The notes under the pieces: model-generated | What the model saw: the letters and a program-made list of their open reading frames with translations, nothing else | Databases searched by the model: none | Told to the model about the DNA's origin: nothing | In this document: piece by piece, positions 40,573 through 49,527 of the stretch | Layout of the letters: each line of letters opens with the position of its first letter | Numbering within the stretch: the first letter of the stretch is position 1 | Source of the DNA: Methanobacteriota archaeon | GTDB taxonomy: Archaea > Thermoplasmatota > Thermoplasmata > RBG-16-68-12 > JAFNFQ01 | Assembly (NCBI GenBank): GCA_017885655.1 | Contig: JAFNFQ010000027.1 | Coordinates: 1-53,714 of the forward strand | Length of the DNA: 53,714 nucleotides | Direction: 5' to 3' | Program-made: the position numbers and the translations under genes

Positions 40573-43500
40573 TCACTCCGAGTACCTGAGCGCCGCCGCA
40601 GGCGGTGTCTTCGATGCGCGAACTGCTGGTGATGCTGTCGCCAGGACGGTCGCGACGCCTGCGATCAACGCCACGGCCGCGAGGTGCAGCCACGGTATGA
40701 TGAACGGCGTGACCTCCTGGAAGAACATGGACCAGACTCTGTACGCCAGCACTATGCCGCACGCGATCCCGATGACGGAACCGAAGAGCGCGATGAAGCT
40801 GATCTCCAGCAGGAATGAGACCATGACCATCCGCTTCGTGTAGCCTATCGCCCTCAGAACGCCTATCTGCTGCCTCCTCTCCACGACCGCCCTGACCATT
40901 ATCACCGCCACTCCGGCGATGCCGACAATCAAGCCGATGCCCAGGTAAGCCTGCATCAACAGGAGCACTCGGTCTGCCGTCTCGATCACCTGGCCGAGTA
41001 CCTCGGCCACGATGACAGTCTCCAGCCCATAGCCGTACTCGATGAACGTGGACTTGAGCGAGTCAGCCACGAATCTCGCGCTGACCCCCGGCCTCAGCTG
41101 GAAGAAGTAAGCGGACCAGGTCATCGAGTAGTTGCCCCTGACGACCTGCTGATTGACGAAGAGGCCCATCGTTCCGGGCAGGGACTGCTGGAGTATGCCG
41201 AGTATCGTGAAGTTCTGCATCGCCCCCGTCTGGTAGGACACGACGCTGACCCTGTCGCCAACCTCCAATCTGAGCTCTCCCTCGGCCGGAGACACCTCCG
41301 TCCCGCCAGCGGCGTTCCCGTCCACGAGCGCGAGCTCGTCGCTGTCCGCCAGCGCGGTCCACGCATCGCGCGGAGTCTGGATCAGATGGTACTGTCCCCC
41401 CCTGTCATAGTAGTGATCGGCGAGCTCCCTGAAGCCGAACTCGTTCGTCGTCAGCAGGACGTTGTCCACCCCCCAGAGAGTGTAGGGTATCGTCTTGGTG
41501 TTTCCCGGCGGCAGAACCCCGACCGGCACTACCGTCGCGTTGGAGACGCTTTCGATGTACTCCGAGACGCCCGACTCCTGCATGCCCCGCGACCAGTTCG
41601 CGTCGTCGATCCTCTTGAACTCGGTCGTGTGAGCGACCAAGTCGTACCCGCCGGTCTGCTGCGGTATCTGGTTGCTGATCGCCGACCCCTGCATCCCCTG
41701 TATCATCGAGATGATGCAGATCGCGAACATGATGAGGGAGAACATCCCGAGCGTCATGCCAGTCTGGAACTTCTTGCTCATGGGATACGTGAGCGAGGTC
41801 TTCAGCACGGGGTGAGCCTTGCCCTTCGCACCGAACCTAGTAATCATGCGGAGGAACGGAGAGGAGTTGAAGACGACGATGAGCACCGCCCCGAGGACGA
41901 GAAGAAGGCCGGCGGTGACGAACGGCACGTAAATGTCGGGTTCGTTGCTCTCGACGAACTTGGGGCCGAGGACCCAGGCGATTATGCCGATGCCGCCGAG
42001 AGTGGCGGTGTAGCGCGGGTTCACGATCCTAAGCGAGCCTATCATCACTCCGAGGATCAGCAGGGGGATCGAGGCGATATTGGCTGGCGGGTAGGAGCGA
42101 AGCCAGATTGCCGCCACGCCCCCGAGAACCAGAAGGAGTGCTACGGAAGCCTCTAACAGAGTCGTCCTCCGCGGCACCGGTTCGGGCTGGCCCCTGATCG
42201 CCCGGACGATGTTCAGCCTGCTTACGAACCATGAGGTGAGAACGACCGTGAAGAAAGTGATCAGGACGCCGATGGCAAATGCGAGGACGAGGCTACTGAT
42301 TTCGAAGTGGAAGGTTACGGTGAGCCCTCTATCCGAAATCGGGAACACCACCGAGAAGAAGTAGACGACGAGGGAGCCCAGACCGAGGCCCACCAGTGAG
42401 CCGAGAAAGGCGGACAGGGCGGAGAAAATCGCACCCTCGAAGAGGAAGCTCTGGGTCAGCTGGCCGCGGGTCATGCCGACCGCCCTGGAGATGCCCATCT
42501 CGCTCTTCCTCTCCTCCGCCATCATGACGAAGATGTTGATGATGAGCAGGATCCCCGCCACGATCGCGAACGCCCCCATGATGAAGAAGACCTGGGTCAC
42601 GTCCTTGCTGAAGCCGCGAGCGTCGTCGAGCCCTTGCTGCTTCACCTCCGCGACACGCGGCCTCGTGGCGGGGTTCCAGCCATGCGCATCCATGATGGAG
42701 TTGATGGCCGCCGTCACCTCGGCAGTGTGCTGGATCCCGTCCTCCTCGTTCCCCGTGTTCGACACGCGGATGAAATTGATCCTTCCAGGCATCTGGAAGC
42801 GCGTCTGGGCCTCGTCGAGTCGCATGATAATGATCTGCTGCTTGTCGAGGTTTGCGGTGCCCTTGTCGCCAAGGATGTCCGCGACCGTGACGACGAACGA
42901 GGCCTGCGAGAAATACAGACGCAGCTGACTCCCGGGCGTGGCGGAGAGCTTCTCCGCGACCCTCTGGTTCGCGTACACCTGTCCCTGGACGAGATCCTGC
43001 GTCGCGACAGAGCTGCCTTCGGTCGTGATCAAGCTGCCGAATCCCGCCTCCAGCGCCGAGTCGATGCCAATCACGCTCACGGGCTCCGCCCAGAGTCCTT
43101 CCAGCTCGTTCCTGATGGTGAGCCTCTGGACGATCCCCGGCGCAATCCCGTCAATCGGCGCGTTCCTCGACGCGAGGTCCTGGCTCAGGACCGTGTAGTA
43201 GGAATCGGTGAAATTCAGGTACACTCCGGCGGACTGCGTCCCTATGACCTCGTCCACCTGGCCCCAGCGCTGCAGCACGTCCTCGGTGAATATGTACTCC
43301 AGGGTGTCGCCCACCACCATGGCCGATGATATCAGCGCCGTCCCGACCATGAGGCCCAAGACGACGATGGCGGCTCTCGTCTTCCTTCGCGCGATATTCT
43401 TCAGGGACATCCTGAGGAGGACACGCCTTCTCGCAGCTGCGATGATCACGACAGTGAAGACTACCGCAACGAGCAGGAGGGCGAGGGTCGTGTCGCGCAA
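40573..43500 (-). CDS. MacB/FtsX-type ABC transporter permease, large
   Basis: A 975-residue membrane protein with two FtsX-like modules. After the N-terminal helix comes MSLKNIARRKTRAAIVVLGLMVG, an extracytoplasmic MacB-like domain (about 80-300), three helices, central hydrophobic segments, a second extracytoplasmic domain (about 630-820) and three final helices with RRQQIGVLRAIGYTKRMV. The TTG at 43500 follows an AGGTGGG ribosome site 9 nt after the ATPase stop; the track start at 43572 lies inside the ATPase gene. Such systems export lipoproteins, peptides or lipids, or act mechanically at the membrane. Confidence 0.9.
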   Translation of the reverse strand: MRDTTLALLLVAVVFTVVIIAAARRRVLLRMSLKNIARRKTRAAIVVLGLMVGTALISSAMVVGDTLEYIFTEDVLQRWGQVDEVIGTQSAGVYLNFTDSYYTVLSQDLASRNAPIDGIAPGIVQRLTIRNELEGLWAEPVSVIGIDSALEAGFGSLITTEGSSVATQDLVQGQVYANQRVAEKLSATPGSQLRLYFSQASFVVTVADILGDKGTANLDKQQIIIMRLDEAQTRFQMPGRINFIRVSNTGNEEDGIQHTAEVTAAINSIMDAHGWNPATRPRVAEVKQQGLDDARGFSKDVTQVFFIMGAFAIVAGILLIINIFVMMAEERKSEMGISRAVGMTRGQLTQSFLFEGAIFSALSAFLGSLVGLGLGSLVVYFFSVVFPISDRGLTVTFHFEISSLVLAFAIGVLITFFTVVLTSWFVSRLNIVRAIRGQPEPVPRRTTLLEASVALLLVLGGVAAIWLRSYPPANIASIPLLILGVMIGSLRIVNPRYTATLGGIGIIAWVLGPKFVESNEPDIYVPFVTAGLLLVLGAVLIVVFNSSPFLRMITRFGAKGKAHPVLKTSLTYPMSKKFQTGMTLGMFSLIMFAICIISMIQGMQGSAISNQIPQQTGGYDLVAHTTEFKRIDDANWSRGMQESGVSEYIESVSNATVVPVGVLPPGNTKTIPYTLWGVDNVLLTTNEFGFRELADHYYDRGGQYHLIQTPRDAWTALADSDELALVDGNAAGGTEVSPAEGELRLEVGDRVSVVSYQTGAMQNFTILGILQQSLPGTMGLFVNQQVVRGNYSMTWSAYFFQLRPGVSARFVADSLKSTFIEYGYGLETVIVAEVLGQVIETADRVLLLMQAYLGIGLIVGIAGVAVIMVRAVVERRQQIGVLRAIGYTKRMVMVSFLLEISFIALFGSVIGIACGIVLAYRVWSMFFQEVTPFIIPWLHLAAVALIAGVATVLATASPAVRASKTPPAAALRYSE

Positions 43501-43508
43501 CGTCCCAC

Positions 43509-44204
43509 CTACTTGGCGGCTGTGTCCTCTACTATCCTGCCGTCCCTCATCTTGAGAATCCTGTTGGCCCACTCGCTGACCGCCGGGTCGTGCGTGACTA
43601 CGACGAAGGTCTGGCGGTTCCCGACGTTCAGCTGCTTGAGGAGTTGCATGATCTGGCGGGACGTGTCAGTGTCCAGGTTCCCTGTCGGCTCGTCGGCCCA
43701 GACTATCGCGGGAGAGTTGACGAGGGCGCGCGCGATCGCCGCCCGCTGCTGCTGACCCGCGCTGAGTTCCGAGGGCTTGTGCTGCTCCCACCCCTTCATG
43801 CCCATCTGCTCGATGATCATCATCGCGGTTGCCCTCGCCTGCTTAGGCGGGTGGCCGACTATCAGCAGGGGAAGCTCCACATTCTCGACCGCCGTCAGGA
43901 CGGGGAGCAGGTTGTACGACTGGAAAATGAAACCCATGCGCTTGGCCCTGTATTCCGTCTTCTGCTTGTCGGTCATGGAGCTGAGCGATTTGCCGTCGAC
44001 ATAGACCTCGCCCGACGTGAGCTCGTCCAGGCCGGAGAAGCAGTTCAGGAGCGTCGTCTTGCCGCATCCGGACGGCCCCATTATCGCGACCATCTCGCCG
44101 GGGAGTATCTCCAGGTTGATTCCCTGGAGGGCGCGGACACTCAAAGGTCCGGATTCGTAGACCTTCTCAGCCGCGACCGCTCTCACCAAGGGCTCCGGTT
44201 TCAT
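43509..44204 (-). CDS. MacB/LolD-type ABC transporter ATP-binding protein
   Basis: A 231-residue ATPase with Walker A GPSGCGKTT, Q-loop FIFQSYNLLP, signature LSAGQQQRAAIARAL, Walker B IVWADEPTGNLD and switch His in VVVTHDP. The FQSYNLLPVLTAVENVELPL stretch is typical of LolD/MacB systems. It pairs with the large permease gene downstream. It ends in TAG, one of many TAG stops in the window. A weak CAATAACC at 44231-44238 may be its TATA element. Confidence 0.95.
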   Translation of the reverse strand: MKPEPLVRAVAAEKVYESGPLSVRALQGINLEILPGEMVAIMGPSGCGKTTLLNCFSGLDELTSGEVYVDGKSLSSMTDKQKTEYRAKRMGFIFQSYNLLPVLTAVENVELPLLIVGHPPKQARATAMMIIEQMGMKGWEQHKPSELSAGQQQRAAIARALVNSPAIVWADEPTGNLDTDTSRQIMQLLKQLNVGNRQTFVVVTHDPAVSEWANRILKMRDGRIVEDTAAK

Positions 44205-44236
44205 GGGGTCGGATTGTCTATGATGTGGTGGTTATT

Positions 44237-44256
44237 GAGGGTTGCGCCAAACCCTC
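44237..44256. promoter_or_regulatory. Inverted repeat upstream of nadE
   Basis: GAGGGTT-gcgcca-AACCCTC is a perfect 7-bp inverted repeat with a 6-nt spacer. It ends 6 nt before the nadE TATA region, in the divergent space between the MacB-type ATPase gene and nadE. An operator is the simplest reading. Confidence 0.5.
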
Positions 44257-44262
44257 GGCAAA

Positions 44263-44272
44263 CATTTACTAC
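44263..44272 (+). promoter_or_regulatory. TATA box of nadE
   Basis: CATTTACTAC is centred about 25 nt before the GTG at 44292, consistent with leaderless transcription. Confidence 0.45.
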
Positions 44273-44291
44273 TGGCCGGAGATAACGAGCC

Positions 44292-45101
44292 GTGAACCTC
44301 AGGCCGAAGTTCAGGGAAGAGCACGTCAAGGCGATAGAGGTCTTCCTCTCACATCATCTGGAGGAGAGCGGAAGGAAGGGGTTCGTTCTCGGGATGAGCG
44401 GCGGGCTCGACTCTTCCCTGGTCGCGAAGCTCTGCGCTGACGCGGTCGGTCCCGCCAAAGTCTTGGGCCTCATGCTCAACGAAGATGTCACCGACCCCGG
44501 CGACATTACAGATGTAAAAAACTGGGCAAGAACCATACATATGTTAGTGGAGGAAATCGACATCACGCCGATGGTGGATTCTTTCCGCAAGGGCCTCGGG
44601 CTCAAGCCGAGTCAGAGAAGCGCCATCGGGAACATCAAGGCCAGGGTCCGTATGATCGTCCTCTACAACACCGCCGCGGACGAGGACAGGCTCGTGATCG
44701 GGACTGGCAACAAAAGCGAGCTCCTGACCGGGTACACGACCAAGTTCGGGGATGGCGGTGCCGACTTCACGCCGCTCGGCGATCTCTACAAGGCCCAGGT
44801 CAGGGATATGGCCAAGTTCCTGAAGCTGCCGAAGCGGATCATCGAGAAGGTGCCGACCGCCGGTCTCTGGAAGGGGCAGACCGACGAGGGCGAACTCGGT
44901 ATCTCCTATGATGAGCTGGACCGCATCCTCCTCGGCCTGGAACTCCAGCTCGACAAGGCAGACATCGCGCGGAAGACCGGGCTGGCTCCGAAGAAGATAG
45001 CCAAGGTGGAGCAGCTTGTCGCCCGAAGCGTTCACAAGAGGAAATTGCCGCTGATTCCCAAGCTAGGCATCAGGACGATTGGCCTTGACTGGCGCGAGTG
45101 A
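44292..45101 (+). CDS. nadE: NH3-dependent NAD+ synthetase
   Basis: A 269-residue PP-loop enzyme that amidates deamido-NAD with ammonia and ATP. It has the loop GMSGGLDSSLVAKL, IGTGNKSELLTGYTTKFGDGGADFTPLGDLYK, and PTAGLWKGQTDEGELG. It has no glutaminase domain, so ammonia is the donor. The GTG start agrees with the TATA spacing. Its end overlaps the convergent PH-domain gene by 39 nt. Confidence 0.95.
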   Translation: MNLRPKFREEHVKAIEVFLSHHLEESGRKGFVLGMSGGLDSSLVAKLCADAVGPAKVLGLMLNEDVTDPGDITDVKNWARTIHMLVEEIDITPMVDSFRKGLGLKPSQRSAIGNIKARVRMIVLYNTAADEDRLVIGTGNKSELLTGYTTKFGDGGADFTPLGDLYKAQVRDMAKFLKLPKRIIEKVPTAGLWKGQTDEGELGISYDELDRILLGLELQLDKADIARKTGLAPKKIAKVEQLVARSVHKRKLPLIPKLGIRTIGLDWRE

Positions 45102-45599
45102 GGCCATCCTCTCCTCGATCAGCGAGAGCAGCTCCCTTCGCTTCTCGACGTTGAAAACTATCCTGCTCGCAGCGAAGCCGAGCACCTGCCAGAACCTCCT
45201 CGGCTTTTTTAGCTTGACCTCGACAAGCTCGAACCTGCTGCTCGTGACGAACAGAATTGACGATCGCCAGGAGAGGGCGAGCCCGATCCTCATCTCCGCG
45301 TCGTACGCCTCGACCTTCTCGATCTCCCTCAGCGGTATTACGCACTTGAAGTAGATTCCCTGTCTGAGGATGAGGCGGCTGCGCGTCAGCCAATGGGTCG
45401 TGAACATCGGCGAGATGCCGTAGACGGCGAAGAGCGTGGACAGGAGAACGATCAACAGGACGAACCAGAGCAGCAACTCTGTGGACAACGCGCGGAACAT
45501 CAGGACCGTGAAGAGCATCACCATGGCGATGACGACGCTGCGCGAGATGAAGCGCGTCTTCGGGTAACGGAACACCGCAAGCTTTTCGCTCGTCTTCAA
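45063..45599 (-). CDS. Membrane protein with PH-like (DUF304-type) domain
   Basis: 178 residues. Two membrane helices (about 20-35 and 41-60) are followed by a beta-rich domain (THWLTRSRLILRQGIYFKCVIPLREIEKVEAYD) that resembles bacterial PH domains, and a C-terminal helix with basic residues. The TTG at 45599 has GGAGGCGG upstream that overlaps the nikR stop (TAGGAGG), so it is co-translated with nikR. The track start at 45665 lies inside nikR. The function is unknown. Confidence 0.72.
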   Translation of the reverse strand: MKTSEKLAVFRYPKTRFISRSVVIAMVMLFTVLMFRALSTELLLWFVLLIVLLSTLFAVYGISPMFTTHWLTRSRLILRQGIYFKCVIPLREIEKVEAYDAEMRIGLALSWRSSILFVTSSRFELVEVKLKKPRRFWQVLGFAASRIVFNVEKRRELLSLIEERMASLAPVKANRPDA

Positions 45600-45609
45600 G
45601 GTCCGCCTC

Positions 45610-46002
45610 CTAGAGCTCCGAGACCGTGTTGATGAACTTGATCTGCTTGATGCCGCGGATTCCACGGACGGCGTGTATTATCTCCTTGAGGCGGGAGTTC
45701 ACGCCCTCTGCGATGAAAACCTCCAGACAATTGACCTCGTCTAGGTGAGTGTGGAGCATCGTCCTGATCTCCTCGTAGTTGTGGCGGAGGCGGGAGAGCT
45801 GCACCTTCGGTTCATCCCTGTCGTAGAGCACAGCTAAGATCAAGGCATTTCTCCCGGAGGGCAGGCTCCACTCCTCCGTGTCGACGAAGTCCTTCATCGC
45901 TTCCCTGAAAGCCTCGGACCTGGAGGAATAGCCGCGCCTCTTCATCGCCTCCTCAAACTTCTTCAGGATCGGTTCGCCCACTGACAAGCTTATTATCGGC
46001 AT
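45610..46002 (-). CDS. nikR: NikR-family nickel-responsive regulator
   Basis: A 130-residue repressor with an N-terminal ribbon-helix-helix (IISLSVGEPILKKFEEAMKRRGYSSRSEAFREA) and an ACT-like metal domain. All four nickel ligands of the E. coli protein have counterparts: His74, His84, His86 and Cys92 (SRLRHN; MLHTHLDEVNC). It is divergent from a ZIP metal transporter gene, with an AT-rich inverted repeat between them. It probably controls that transporter, its own operon, or both in response to nickel or a similar ion. Confidence 0.93.
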   Translation of the reverse strand: MPIISLSVGEPILKKFEEAMKRRGYSSRSEAFREAMKDFVDTEEWSLPSGRNALILAVLYDRDEPKVQLSRLRHNYEEIRTMLHTHLDEVNCLEVFIAEGVNSRLKEIIHAVRGIRGIKQIKFINTVSEL

Positions 46003-46033
46003 GCTGACCGTTATTAATCAACCGCCAACCCGT

Positions 46034-46055
46034 ATTTGATTCTTATTAAACAAAT
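46034..46055. promoter_or_regulatory. AT-rich inverted repeat between nikR and the ZIP gene
   Basis: ATTTG-N12-CAAAT lies in the 95-nt divergent space. It covers TTTAATAAG, a possible TATA element for nikR, and precedes GATGTAAATA (46061-46070), a possible TATA element about 30 nt upstream of the ZIP ATG. It could be a NikR operator, although it does not match the E. coli GTATGA-N16-TCATAC site. Confidence 0.4.
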
Positions 46056-46097
46056 CGGAAGATGTAAATAAGGCCGAGGGCCACTGCGAGCCCGGAC

Positions 46098-46871
46098 ATG
46101 GCTCTGCCCGACCCTTACGTCCTCGCATTCTGGGGCCTCGTGACGTTCGTTGCCCCCATGGTCATGTTGTTCGTCCCGTTCCTGAAGGGGCGCCTGAGCG
46201 AGGACACCATGCACCTGATGCTCGGTTTCTCTGCAGGTCTCCTCGGTGGTATCACGTTCATCGACATACTGCCGGAAGCTTTCGACCATGCGAAGGAGGT
46301 CGGCGTCTCATCGATGTACGTCTCGGGGGGCGTGGCTGTCGGGTTGTTTCTTCTTTTCGCCGTCGAAAGACACATGCTCGTCAACGAGAGGAAGCGTTCG
46401 CGCGTCCACATGGAGAATGGCAGAGAGATCGCTCCTCTGGGGACTCTTGCGGTGAGCGCCCTCACGATACACGGAATCGTTGACGGTTTCGTCATTCCGA
46501 TTGGTTTCTCTGGGGGTGCGGAGGTGGGTTTGATAATCACCCTCGCGGTCGCCCTTCACCAGATACCCGATTCCTTCTCAGCGGCCACAATCGCTTTGAC
46601 AGCCGGCTACAAGAGGAGCAGGATTGCCCTCTTCGTCATAATCACAGCCCTCGACACTCCGATAGGCATCGTTGTGGGCTACGCGTTCCTGGGGGCTGGC
46701 GCATGGATGATCCCGTTCGGCCTCGGGCTGTCTGCGGGGACGTTCATCTTCGTTTCGGCTGCCGACCTCATCCCGGAGCTGCAGCACCGTTCGTCCAGCG
46801 CGTGGGTCACTGTCTCCATAGTCTTTGGGTTCATTTTCGTGATGGTCTTGAACACATGGGTGCGGGTCTAA
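46098..46871 (+). CDS. ZIP-family metal transporter
   Basis: A 257-residue membrane protein with about eight helices. The metal-binding motifs are HGIVDGFVIP in helix 4 and HQIPDSFSAATI in helix 5 (Asp where many ZIPs have Glu), plus AADLIPE near the end. ZIP proteins import zinc, iron, manganese or nickel. Divergence from nikR suggests nickel or zinc. A short basic loop (NERKRSRVHMENG) separates helices 3 and 4. Confidence 0.9.
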   Translation: MALPDPYVLAFWGLVTFVAPMVMLFVPFLKGRLSEDTMHLMLGFSAGLLGGITFIDILPEAFDHAKEVGVSSMYVSGGVAVGLFLLFAVERHMLVNERKRSRVHMENGREIAPLGTLAVSALTIHGIVDGFVIPIGFSGGAEVGLIITLAVALHQIPDSFSAATIALTAGYKRSRIALFVIITALDTPIGIVVGYAFLGAGAWMIPFGLGLSAGTFIFVSAADLIPELQHRSSSAWVTVSIVFGFIFVMVLNTWVRV

Positions 46872-46953
46872 TTCCATCCCAATTCAATTCATCGCGCAAT
46901 ATAATAATGCCCTACCTTTCAGATTCTTGCATTCTCCACGCGTCGTGAGAAAG

Positions 46954-46965
46954 CTATTAGTATAG
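46954..46965 (+). promoter_or_regulatory. Possible promoter of orc1/cdc6
   Basis: CTATTAGTATAG lies about 95 nt before the ATG at 47055, in a 183-nt gap. A GGGGGAG ribosome site precedes the start codon. I see no origin recognition box repeats in this gap. Confidence 0.35.
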
Positions 46966-47054
46966 ACCCCTCGATACCGCCGCTCGCCTCTGTCTGCTTG
47001 CCATGTCTAAATCCAGGAGAGGTAGCCCTTTCGGCTTCTAAGGGGGAGTAAGAG

Positions 47055-48287
47055 ATGGAAGAAAGCGTCTTCCAGCCGTATCTTCGTTCCCATCCGACGT
47101 TCAGAATGGACCGGGAGATACTCAGGCCGTCGTACATCCCGGGCAAGTTGCCACACCGGCAACATCAGATAGACCAGCTAGCGCAGGTGCTGGTCCCCGC
47201 CCTGAGGCACCAGCAGCCCTCCAACGTCCTCATCTTCGGAAAGACCGGGACCGGCAAGACTGCCGTGGTCAAGTACATCGAGCAGGAGTTCAAGAAGGCG
47301 GACGCGTCCGGCACCGCGGATTTCCTCTACATGAACTGCGAGTTGGTGGACACGGCGTACGGCGTCCTGCAGAGCGTCGGCAACAGGTTCATCGAGAATC
47401 TCGACCAGCGCATCCCGTTCACCGGCCTCTCGACGGACCGCGTCTACAGCATGCTCGTGGAGAAGCTGGACGAGAAGAAGCGCGTCGTCATCATCGCCCT
47501 CGACGAGATAGACAAGATAGTCTACAAGAGCGGCGACGACTTCCTCTACCAGATTCTGAAGATAAACGACGACACCAAGAACGCGAAGGTCAGCATCATC
47601 GGGATCAGCAACGACCTGAAGTTCACGGAGTCCCTCGACCCGCGTGTGCGTAGCAGGCTGAGCGACGAGAAGATGGTTTTCCCGCCGTATAATGCGGACG
47701 AGCTCAAGGACATCCTGGAGCAGAGAACCAAGCTAGCGTTCGACAACGGGGTCGCCAGCGACTCCGTCATATCCCTGATCGCCGCGCTGGCCGCGCAGGA
47801 GCACGGAGACGCCAGGAGGGCGCTCGACCTGCTCAGGGTCGCGGCGGAGCTCGCCGATAGATCCGGCTCCAGCACGATCACCGAGCAGCACGTCCAGACG
47901 GCCAGGAACAAGATCGACCTGGACACGGTCGTGGAGGCGGTGAAATCCCTCCCGACGCAGAGCAAGGTCATACTCCTGGGGCTGCTGCTCAACGAGGAAG
48001 CTGGCAACCCCAAGCTGACGACGGGCGAGGTCTACACGACCTACTGCAACCTTTGCGGGAGGGCGGGCCTGCCCAGGCTCACGGGGAGGCGCGTCACCGA
48101 CCTGATCTCCGAGCTCGACATGCTCGGCTTGGTCCATGCGCGGGTGAAGTCGTTCGGGCGCGGCGGGAGGACCAAGGAAATCGAGGCGAGCGTCCCGGCA
48201 ATGGATGTGCTGAGAATCCTCGAGAGGGACGAATTCCTGGCGGGGCTTAAGGGCTATAGGATCAGGCTCCAGACGACGCTGGATTGA
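47055..48287 (+). CDS. cdc6: Orc1/Cdc6 replication initiator
   Basis: A 410-residue AAA+ ATPase that binds origins and loads the MCM helicase. Walker A FGKTGTGKTA at 61-70, Walker B IIALDEID near 147-153, sensor 1 IIGISNDLKF, sensor 2 region HGDARRALDLLRVAAELAD, and a C-terminal winged helix (LLNEEAGNPKLTTGEVYTTY...GLVHARVKSFGRGG). Archaeal origins are often beside such genes. The upstream gap shows no clear ORB repeats, so an origin here is not shown. Confidence 0.95.
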   Translation: MEESVFQPYLRSHPTFRMDREILRPSYIPGKLPHRQHQIDQLAQVLVPALRHQQPSNVLIFGKTGTGKTAVVKYIEQEFKKADASGTADFLYMNCELVDTAYGVLQSVGNRFIENLDQRIPFTGLSTDRVYSMLVEKLDEKKRVVIIALDEIDKIVYKSGDDFLYQILKINDDTKNAKVSIIGISNDLKFTESLDPRVRSRLSDEKMVFPPYNADELKDILEQRTKLAFDNGVASDSVISLIAALAAQEHGDARRALDLLRVAAELADRSGSSTITEQHVQTARNKIDLDTVVEAVKSLPTQSKVILLGLLLNEEAGNPKLTTGEVYTTYCNLCGRAGLPRLTGRRVTDLISELDMLGLVHARVKSFGRGGRTKEIEASVPAMDVLRILERDEFLAGLKGYRIRLQTTLD

Positions 48288-48298
48288 TCGGCCGGCGG

Positions 48299-49468
48299 CT
48301 ACTTCTCCTTACCGCCACCCTCGAAGTCGGCCTTCACGCCATCTTCTTGGGCGACTTCATCGGGCGAATCCCTTTTCACTTCGTCGTCCCCGGTCTTCCG
48401 TTTCTTGGCGTCGGATGAGATCGGCTTCTTTCCCTCCTCCTCTTCTGCGCCCTCTTCAGCTCCCGCCTTCTTCTTCTTGGCGAGTAGGGTGGTCGATATG
48501 TCGATCAGTATCGGAGAGAGGATTATCAGGAGAAGCGCAAACAAGAGCGAGTCCCAGCTGTTCTTGGGTGCACTCAAGTCACCCCATCCGTGACAGCAAG
48601 AGGTCGGCGAGGGGGCCAAGGTCAGCTTGAGGAGCCCAAACCAAGGCAGTTCGCCCCTAGCCTTGCCGATTACATCCTTCTGAAGGACCGGTGTTCTGTC
48701 ATACGTGCGCCCGTTGTTATCTCCAAGCGTCACGTAACCGTCGTGGGGGTGTTCGGGAGTGTTCAGGAAGCTCGTCCTGAGGTTGAAGGTCATATTCATG
48801 TCGCCCCGCCACCCTGACTGTGCCAGCCAGATTGTGCCGTTCAGTCCGTAAGGGGATCTCACCGCGGAGCCGTCCGCATAGAACCCGCCCCATAGGACAT
48901 TCAGGGTAAGGTTCGCCAGGTCCGGTATGTCGAAGGCCTTTCGCGTGGCGTTGTAGTTCATCCAGAAAATCGCACGGTGGATCACCGGCGTCGGGTCGTT
49001 TTCCCTGTTGAAGATTATCACGTCGCCGTAGTTGTTGTAGGTCATGTGGCCGGTCGCCTTGCCCTCGACCCATGTTGTCACGTCAGACCTCAGGGGCGCT
49101 GCCTGCACGAGGACCAAGTCTCCCGTGTCGATCACACCTATGTAACTGATATCGTTGCGATGCTGCATGCTGCTGCTCTCGACAACGACCATCGGCGGCC
49201 AGACCCTCGTGTATGCGAATATCGCGCCAAGCACAATCAGCACGATCAAGACGGCGACGCCGACGTCTCGCCCCAGGAAGAGCAGCGATCTCTTGATGTT
49301 CCTCGGCTCACTCGGTTCCTCTTTGTCCGTCTTCAGGAGCCTCCCACACCTCGGGCAGTACTTCGTCACCGTCTCGACTTTCGTGCCGCAATGCTGGCAC
49401 GACAGCCCGTCCGAGTCTTCGGCAGGCTCGTCCACGCTCTTCTTTGGCGGCCTATCTCCGGGAACCAT
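48299..49468 (-). CDS. Signal peptidase I (S26B) with N-terminal zinc ribbon
   Basis: A 389-residue protease. A cytoplasmic zinc ribbon (Cys24, 27, 38, 41) is followed by a membrane helix (about 67-86) and the catalytic domain: Ser100 in ESSSM, His164 in VIHRAIF and Asp250 in TLGDNNG, the Ser-His-Asp set of the archaeal/ER type. A second membrane helix (about 310-330) and a highly charged 60-residue tail rich in Lys and Glu follow. The zinc ribbon and tail are not part of standard signal peptidases. A TATA box 26 nt upstream supports the ATG. Confidence 0.9.
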   Translation of the reverse strand: MVPGDRPPKKSVDEPAEDSDGLSCQHCGTKVETVTKYCPRCGRLLKTDKEEPSEPRNIKRSLLFLGRDVGVAVLIVLIVLGAIFAYTRVWPPMVVVESSSMQHRNDISYIGVIDTGDLVLVQAAPLRSDVTTWVEGKATGHMTYNNYGDVIIFNRENDPTPVIHRAIFWMNYNATRKAFDIPDLANLTLNVLWGGFYADGSAVRSPYGLNGTIWLAQSGWRGDMNMTFNLRTSFLNTPEHPHDGYVTLGDNNGRTYDRTPVLQKDVIGKARGELPWFGLLKLTLAPSPTSCCHGWGDLSAPKNSWDSLLFALLLIILSPILIDISTTLLAKKKKAGAEEGAEEEEGKKPISSDAKKRKTGDDEVKRDSPDEVAQEDGVKADFEGGGKEK

Positions 49469-49490
49469 GACAACACGACGATTGACCGGA

Positions 49491-49500
49491 TTGTATTAAT
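49491..49500 (-). promoter_or_regulatory. TATA box of the signal peptidase gene
   Basis: ATTAATACAA on the minus strand is centred about 27 nt before the ATG at 49468, consistent with leaderless transcription. Confidence 0.5.
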
Positions 49501-49527
49501 CTTTGCCGCACCCTCGCGGCGGCAGTC

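Noticed and set aside
46872-47054. Replication origin upstream of orc1/cdc6
   Set aside because: The gap is short and I see no repeated origin recognition boxes or extended AT-rich unwinding element; only a modest AT-rich patch near 46900.
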